In this document: piece by piece, positions 6,601 through 7,193 of the stretch
Layout: each line of letters begins with the position of its first letter
How positions within the stretch are numbered: position 1 is the stretch's first letter
Assembly (NCBI GenBank): GCA_030049955.1
Contig: JASIJX010000121.1
Location: forward strand, 1 to 7,193
From: Acidobacteriaceae bacterium
Lineage (GTDB): Bacteria; Acidobacteriota; Terriglobia; Terriglobales; Acidobacteriaceae
Length of the DNA stretch: 7,193 nucleotides
Direction of reading: 5' to 3'
Made by a program: the position numbers and the translations under genes
Notes under the pieces: generated by a model
Database searches by the model: none
The model's input: the letters and a program-made list of their open reading frames with translations, nothing else
What the model was told of the DNA's origin: nothing

Positions 6601-6885
6601 CGCGGCCGCACCATTGCCGAAGCTGCGATTGAAGCTGCCGAGCTGCGCCTGCGGCCGATCCTGATGACCTCGTTTGCGTTTATCCTGGGCGTGATTCCCC
6701 TGGCGGTAGCTTCGGGCGCGGGCAAGGCCGGCCGGCAGTCGGTGGGAACGACGATCATCGGCGGGATGTTCGTGTCGACGGTGCTGAACCTGTTCTTTAT
6801 CCCGGTGCTCTACGTGATGATGCAGAGCCTGCTGGGGTCTGTCCGGCGGAAGCCGCGAGTGGAGCGGGCGGTACCGGCGGACTGA
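3700..6885 (+). CDS. RND multidrug efflux pump, AcrB/HAE-1 type inner-membrane subunit
   Basis: Proton-driven trimeric pump that captures amphiphilic compounds from the periplasm or outer leaflet and passes them, via the adaptor, to an outer-membrane channel. At 1061 residues from TTG 3700 it matches the family (about 1,030-1,060). Seen: TM1 near 8-30, a first periplasmic porter region (about 31-340), TM2-6 (about 343-500), TM7 (about 549-568), a second porter region, and TM8-12 (about 883-1042). Proton-relay residues are present: D408 and D409 in GLVVDDAIVVIENV, K953 in GLSAKNSILIVEF, and R983 in RLRPILMTSFAF (AcrB D407, D408, K940, R971). The switch-loop region GFSFAG (623-628) keeps both Phe found in AcrB. 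The C-terminal half repeats the N-terminal half, as expected. No frameshift or truncation is seen. It shares an operon with the adaptor. No TolC-like gene follows, so the channel must be encoded elsewhere. Exact substrates are unknown. Confidence 0.97.
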   Translation: MFVDFFIHRPVFATVCALLIILAGAACLPTLPVAMYPTLAPPQVTVSATYIGADAETVEKAVTIPLEEAINGVEGMRYISSQSTNSGTSAITITFQTGYDLDIAAVDVQNRVASVQGRLPGEVNSTGISITKANSNFVFGVGFFTRDGRYSSEFISNYLDVYVKDALKRVPGVGDVIIFGERKYAMRVWIDPVRLAARGLTASDVVNALQEQNVEIPAGQLGEPPADQKQAFQIPVRVTGRLSSPAEFDNIVVKNSPNGLVLLKDVGHAELGAEDYSSTLKFSGHEAMGVGVEQLSNANALDVDREAKAALERLAKSFPPGLEYHVAFDSTTAVGDSIREVLRTLIEAIIIVIAVIFLFLLDWRATIIPAVTIPVSLIGTFAFIKIFGFSINSLTLFGITLATGLVVDDAIVVIENVQRHIHMEHSDPHLATSRAMREVTSAVIATSLVLIAVFVPVSFFPGTTGILYRQFSLTIAFSIAISAFNALTLSPALSALFLRGEEERPHQLDFLRIRPLSHAFAGFIHGAEGFIGWMGSTYARIIHGALKVRYALLIVFFAGLAATVWIYGHVPTGFIPQEDQGYLMTIVQAPPGSSLAYTTNLADRAAAIIAQNPDIDGLFSVMGFSFAGSASDAGMMFASLKPADERRGPGHSAAAIVADLSPKLQRLMLAPNGGLVALFEPPAVNGIGSFGGFQFMLQDQGGNTLTDLDRVAHQIVNASRAKKDLTGLLTTFSANDPQELVTIDRDKAKALGVPLSQISSTLNVLMGSEYVNDFDYNDRTYRVFVQADQPFRMRSSDLHSYYVRSDSNQMIPLDNLVTVAESAGPPVITRYNLFRAVEIDGSPAPGYSSGQALKAMEDLAKQNMMPGMAFQWTGLTLDELESSGKALIIFTLGLVVVYLTLSAQYESFALPFIILLAVPMAVLGALGLVSLRGQANDVYCQIGLVMLIGLSAKNSILIVEFAEQLRRRGRTIAEAAIEAAELRLRPILMTSFAFILGVIPLAVASGAGKAGRQSVGTTIIGGMFVSTVLNLFFIPVLYVMMQSLLGSVRRKPRVERAVPAD

Positions 6886-6898
6886 AAGTGGGAGCGGG

Positions 6899-7193
6899 CT
6901 ATTCGGGTCGATACCCCAGCGACTGCAGGAATCTGCGGTCGGCCTCGGTCAGATCGGCGGCGGCGAGCAGGTCGGGGCGATTGCGCAGGGTCTTTTCGAG
7001 GGCGCGCTCGCGGCGCCAGCGGCGAATGGCGGCGTGATCCCCTTTCGTGAGCACTTCCGGCACCTGAAGTCCGCGAAACTCGGCAGGACGGGTGTAGTGG
7101 GGGTAATCGAGCAGGCCGCCGGATCCGTGGGTCGAGCGCGGCGGGGCGCTGGGGCCGGCAGGGGCGCCGGAATCGGGCGGCCCGAAGCTTTCG
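6899..7193 (-). CDS. trmD: tRNA (guanine-N1-)-methyltransferase TrmD, C-terminal part
   Basis: TrmD uses S-adenosylmethionine to methylate G37 next to the anticodon of several tRNAs, preventing +1 frameshifting. Only the last 97 codons are in the window; the SAM-binding trefoil-knot domain lies beyond the right edge. Seen on the minus strand from 7192 to the TAG at 6899-6901: ESF, a Pro/Ala/Gly/Ser-rich stretch, then the diagnostic C-terminal domain [49 protein letters not shown] and the end LGYRPE. The stretch between ESF and GLLD is about 22 residues, against about two in the E. coli enzyme, so the interdomain linker is expanded. If the alignment holds, the residue at the place of catalytic Asp169 is Glu. 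It is convergent with the efflux pump, with a 13-base gap and no clear terminator between. As a core gene it marks this side as chromosome. Confidence 0.95.
   Translation of the reverse strand, partial: ESFGPPDSGAPAGPSAPPRSTHGSGGLLDYPHYTRPAEFRGLQVPEVLTKGDHAAIRRWRRERALEKTLRNRPDLLAAADLTEADRRFLQSLGYRPE

Noticed and set aside
6905..6916. GGGT-CGAT-ACCC as a bidirectional terminator between the pump gene and trmD
   Set aside because: It has only four pairs, no T-run on either side, and lies inside the trmD coding sequence.
1..7193. CRISPR array, insertion sequence ends, retron, toxin-antitoxin or defence gene cluster
   Set aside because: I found no regularly spaced repeats, transposase, reverse transcriptase or recognisable toxin-antitoxin pair. 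The only mobile-element genes are the integrase and its neighbour.

Overview
The window looks like chromosomal DNA of a GC-rich, Gram-negative (diderm) bacterium that carries the end of an integrated element. An RND efflux pump with a lipoprotein adaptor implies two membranes. The style of the proteins, including a TrmD with an expanded interdomain linker, makes me lean towards Acidobacteriota (Terriglobia, subdivision 1). That placement rests on recognition, not on a search, and is only moderately sure. Left part (1-1938): the right end of an integrated mobile element or genomic island. It holds the 3' part of a gene for a small Cys/His zinc-finger-like protein and, 37 bases on, a complete 389-residue tyrosine recombinase with all catalytic residues. 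The recombinase gene ends 83 bases from the 3' end of a tRNA-Glu(UUC) gene on the opposite strand. This is the classic arrangement for an element integrated into a tRNA 3' end, so the element should extend leftwards out of the window and the chromosome proper begins at the tRNA. Middle part (1939-2521): the tRNA-Glu gene with encoded CCA, a credible promoter on its far side lying inside a strong imperfect inverted repeat, and then about 400 bases without a convincing gene. The end of this stretch is unusually rich in dyads. A sigma70-like promoter for the efflux operon has a palindrome around its -10 box, and two tandem CTGGA/TCCAG palindromes lie in the presumed leader. Right part (2522-6885): a two-gene efflux operon encoding a periplasmic adaptor lipoprotein (MFP/AcrA family) and an inner-membrane RND pump of the AcrB/HAE-1 type with its proton-relay residues intact. 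Both genes appear to use non-ATG starts (GTG and TTG), each set by a Shine-Dalgarno seven bases upstream. No outer-membrane TolC-type channel gene follows, so the pump must borrow one from elsewhere. Right end (6899-7193): the C-terminal 97 codons of trmD (tRNA m1G37 methyltransferase) on the minus strand, convergent with the pump gene and only 13 bases away. I see no unequivocally new multi-gene system. The items most worth a second look are the zinc-finger protein paired with the integrase, the dyad over the tRNA promoter, the cluster of operator-like palindromes before the efflux operon, and the TrmD linker insertion.
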